From assembly GCF_002078015.1 (NCBI RefSeq), contig NZ_LWBP01000067.1:1-64000 (forward strand): a stretch of DNA of 64,000 nucleotides, in the 5' to 3' direction. This DNA is from Niastella populi (GTDB lineage Bacteria > Bacteroidota > Bacteroidia > Chitinophagales > Chitinophagaceae). The notes beneath the pieces are model-generated. The model saw only the letters and a list, made by a program, of their open reading frames with translations. It searched no databases and was not told the DNA's origin. This document shows positions 62,581 to 64,000 of the stretch, piece by piece; the first letter of the stretch is position 1; each line of letters starts with the position of its first letter. A program made the translations under genes and the position numbers.

Positions 62581-64000
62581 ATGATAAAAAATTATTTAAA
62601 AATAGCCTTCCGGAACCTTTGGAAACGCAAAGGCTTTTCGGTAATCAATATAATAGGGCTGGCCATTGGCCTCGCCACCTGTTTGCTCATCATGCTTTTT
62701 GTGCTCGATGAGCTCAGCTATGATCGTTTCAATAAAAAAGCCGATCGTATTTACCGGGTTGATGGTGATATCAAATTCGGCGGCAACCATTTCATCCTGG
62801 CGGTAGCGCCCGACCCTATGGGGCCAACGCTGAAAAAGGATTTTCCGCAGGTTGAACAGTATGTGCGGTTCCGCAGCAATGGCGGTTTCCTGGTAAAAAA
62901 AGGAAATGAGAACGTGCAGGAAAATAATGTGGTATATGCCGATTCTACCCTTTTCGATGTATTTACCCTGCCGATGGTCGATGGCAATGCCGCCACCGCA
63001 TTACAGCAACCCAATACCGTGGTGATCACGGAAACAGTTGCCCGTAAATATTTCAACACACCAAATGCCGCGGGCAAAACATTCATCATCAACAACCGCC
63101 ACAATTACACGGTTACAGGTGTTATCAAAGACATACCTTCGCGGTCGCATTTCAACTTCGATTTCTTTGTATCGATGGCAAGCCTGGAAGAAAGCAGGAA
63201 AAACAACTGGGTAAGTAATAATTTCAATACCTATATCGTGCTCAGGGAAGAAGCCGACCCTAAAAAACTCGAAGCGCAGTTTGATGCGCTGGTAGAAAAA
63301 TATGTAGGGCCCCAGGTAAAGGCCCTGATGTCTATCGATATGGACGAGTTCAAAAAAAGCGGGAACTATCAACGGGTTTTGTTAACACCACTTACCAGCA
63401 TACACCTGCATTCAAATAAAGTGGCAGAACTGGGCGCCAACAGCAGCATCCAGTATGTATATATTTTTTCGGCCATCGCCTTTTTTATTTTACTGATCGC
63501 CTGTGTGAATTTCATGAACCTGTCAACCGCCCGTTCGGCAAACCGGGCGCGCGAAGTGGGTGTGCGTAAAGTGCTGGGGTCATTAAAGAACAACCTGGTA
63601 AAACAATTCCTTACGGAAAGTATTTTGATCAGTTGTATTGCACTGGTGGTGGCGCTGGCGCTTGTTGCCGCCATGCTGCCTTACTTCAACCAACTGGCGG
63701 CAAAAGATATCAAACTTAATCTGCTGGCCAATCCCTGGCTGTTACCGGGTTTACTTTTGCTGGTATTGATCACCGGTTTGCTGGCTGGCAGTTACCCGGC
63801 GTTTTATCTTTCTTCATTCAAACCCATACAGGTTATCAAAGGCAAACTGGCGGCAGGTTTTAAAACAAGCCGCCTGCGCAGCGGGCTGGTGGTGTTCCAG
63901 TTTGCGATCTCCATTATTCTGATCATTGCCACTATAGTTATTTACAAACAACTTCATTTTATACAATCACATAAACCTGGCTTTAACCGCCAACAGGTAA
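62581..64000 (+). CDS. FtsX-type ABC permease 5, partial (3' end outside window)
   Basis: At least 473 residues are encoded before the window ends with no stop codon. It starts MIKNYLKIAFRNLWKRKGFS. The first segment is at about 21-41 (INIIGLAIGLATCLLIMLFV), followed by a MacB-type periplasmic domain (TLFDVFTLPMVDGNAATALQ). The first FtsX core has TARSANRAREVGVRKVLGSL at about 315-335. By comparison with its neighbours, about 330 residues are missing. It extends the permease array beyond the window. Confidence 0.9.
   Translation, partial: MIKNYLKIAFRNLWKRKGFSVINIIGLAIGLATCLLIMLFVLDELSYDRFNKKADRIYRVDGDIKFGGNHFILAVAPDPMGPTLKKDFPQVEQYVRFRSNGGFLVKKGNENVQENNVVYADSTLFDVFTLPMVDGNAATALQQPNTVVITETVARKYFNTPNAAGKTFIINNRHNYTVTGVIKDIPSRSHFNFDFFVSMASLEESRKNNWVSNNFNTYIVLREEADPKKLEAQFDALVEKYVGPQVKALMSIDMDEFKKSGNYQRVLLTPLTSIHLHSNKVAELGANSSIQYVYIFSAIAFFILLIACVNFMNLSTARSANRAREVGVRKVLGSLKNNLVKQFLTESILISCIALVVALALVAAMLPYFNQLAAKDIKLNLLANPWLLPGLLLLVLITGLLAGSYPAFYLSSFKPIQVIKGKLAAGFKTSRLRSGLVVFQFAISIILIIATIVIYKQLHFIQSHKPGFNRQQV

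Overview
The window looks like chromosomal DNA from a member of the Bacteroidota, most likely the family Chitinophagaceae (Niastella/Chitinophaga-like). This is inferred from three SusC/SusD pairs, FecR/ECF surface signalling, fused SpmA-SpmB, FtsX-type permease arrays, many lipoprotein signals and several TAnnTTTG promoter boxes. No rRNA, phage, integrase, insertion sequence or CRISPR was seen.

Layout. 1-700: decayed esterase tail and a tRNA-Arg(TCT). 709-11555 (minus): a complete trans-envelope signalling nutrient-uptake locus (ECF sigma, FecR, SusC with STN domain, SusD, FG-GAP/ASPIC lipoprotein). 11724-13266: uracil-DNA glycosylase and a PlsC-type acyltransferase. 13475-25341: a cell-envelope block, with an LptD-like protein facing two amidases, an MlaD/MCE protein, an OstA/LptA-like protein and a very large TraB/GumN protein. 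25752-26210: small outer-membrane barrel. 26551-42830: two DeoR-type regulators that are close paralogues, each placed before a SusC/SusD pair; the first pair is followed by an unknown helical protein, the second by a DUF4397 lipoprotein and a macroglobulin/plug protein. 42979-46735: SpmAB-like membrane protein, YchF and two small unknown proteins. 46872-49817 (minus): NtrC-type regulator and NtrY-type histidine kinase. 50072-64000: MacAB-like ABC system with one adaptor, one ATPase and at least five FtsX-type permeases, the last cut by the window end.

How the parts work together. The first SusCD locus carries every part needed for substrate-induced signalling (STN, FecR, ECF sigma). The other two are probably controlled by sugar-phosphate-type DeoR repressors. 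None carries glycoside hydrolases here, so substrates cannot be named. The envelope block probably serves lipopolysaccharide/lipid transport and peptidoglycan remodelling. The kinase/regulator pair probably controls the adjacent ABC system.

The least ordinary signals lie between genes: a rich set of short tandem arrays with 7-, 8- or 21-bp units, several ending within a base or so of stop codons, one 8-bp family recurring at four loci, a 43-44 bp element in two inverted copies, a perfect 15-bp palindrome inside a sus operon, and a terminator-like hairpin facing against the susC leader that may end an antisense RNA. All calls come from reading the sequence; no database search was possible.
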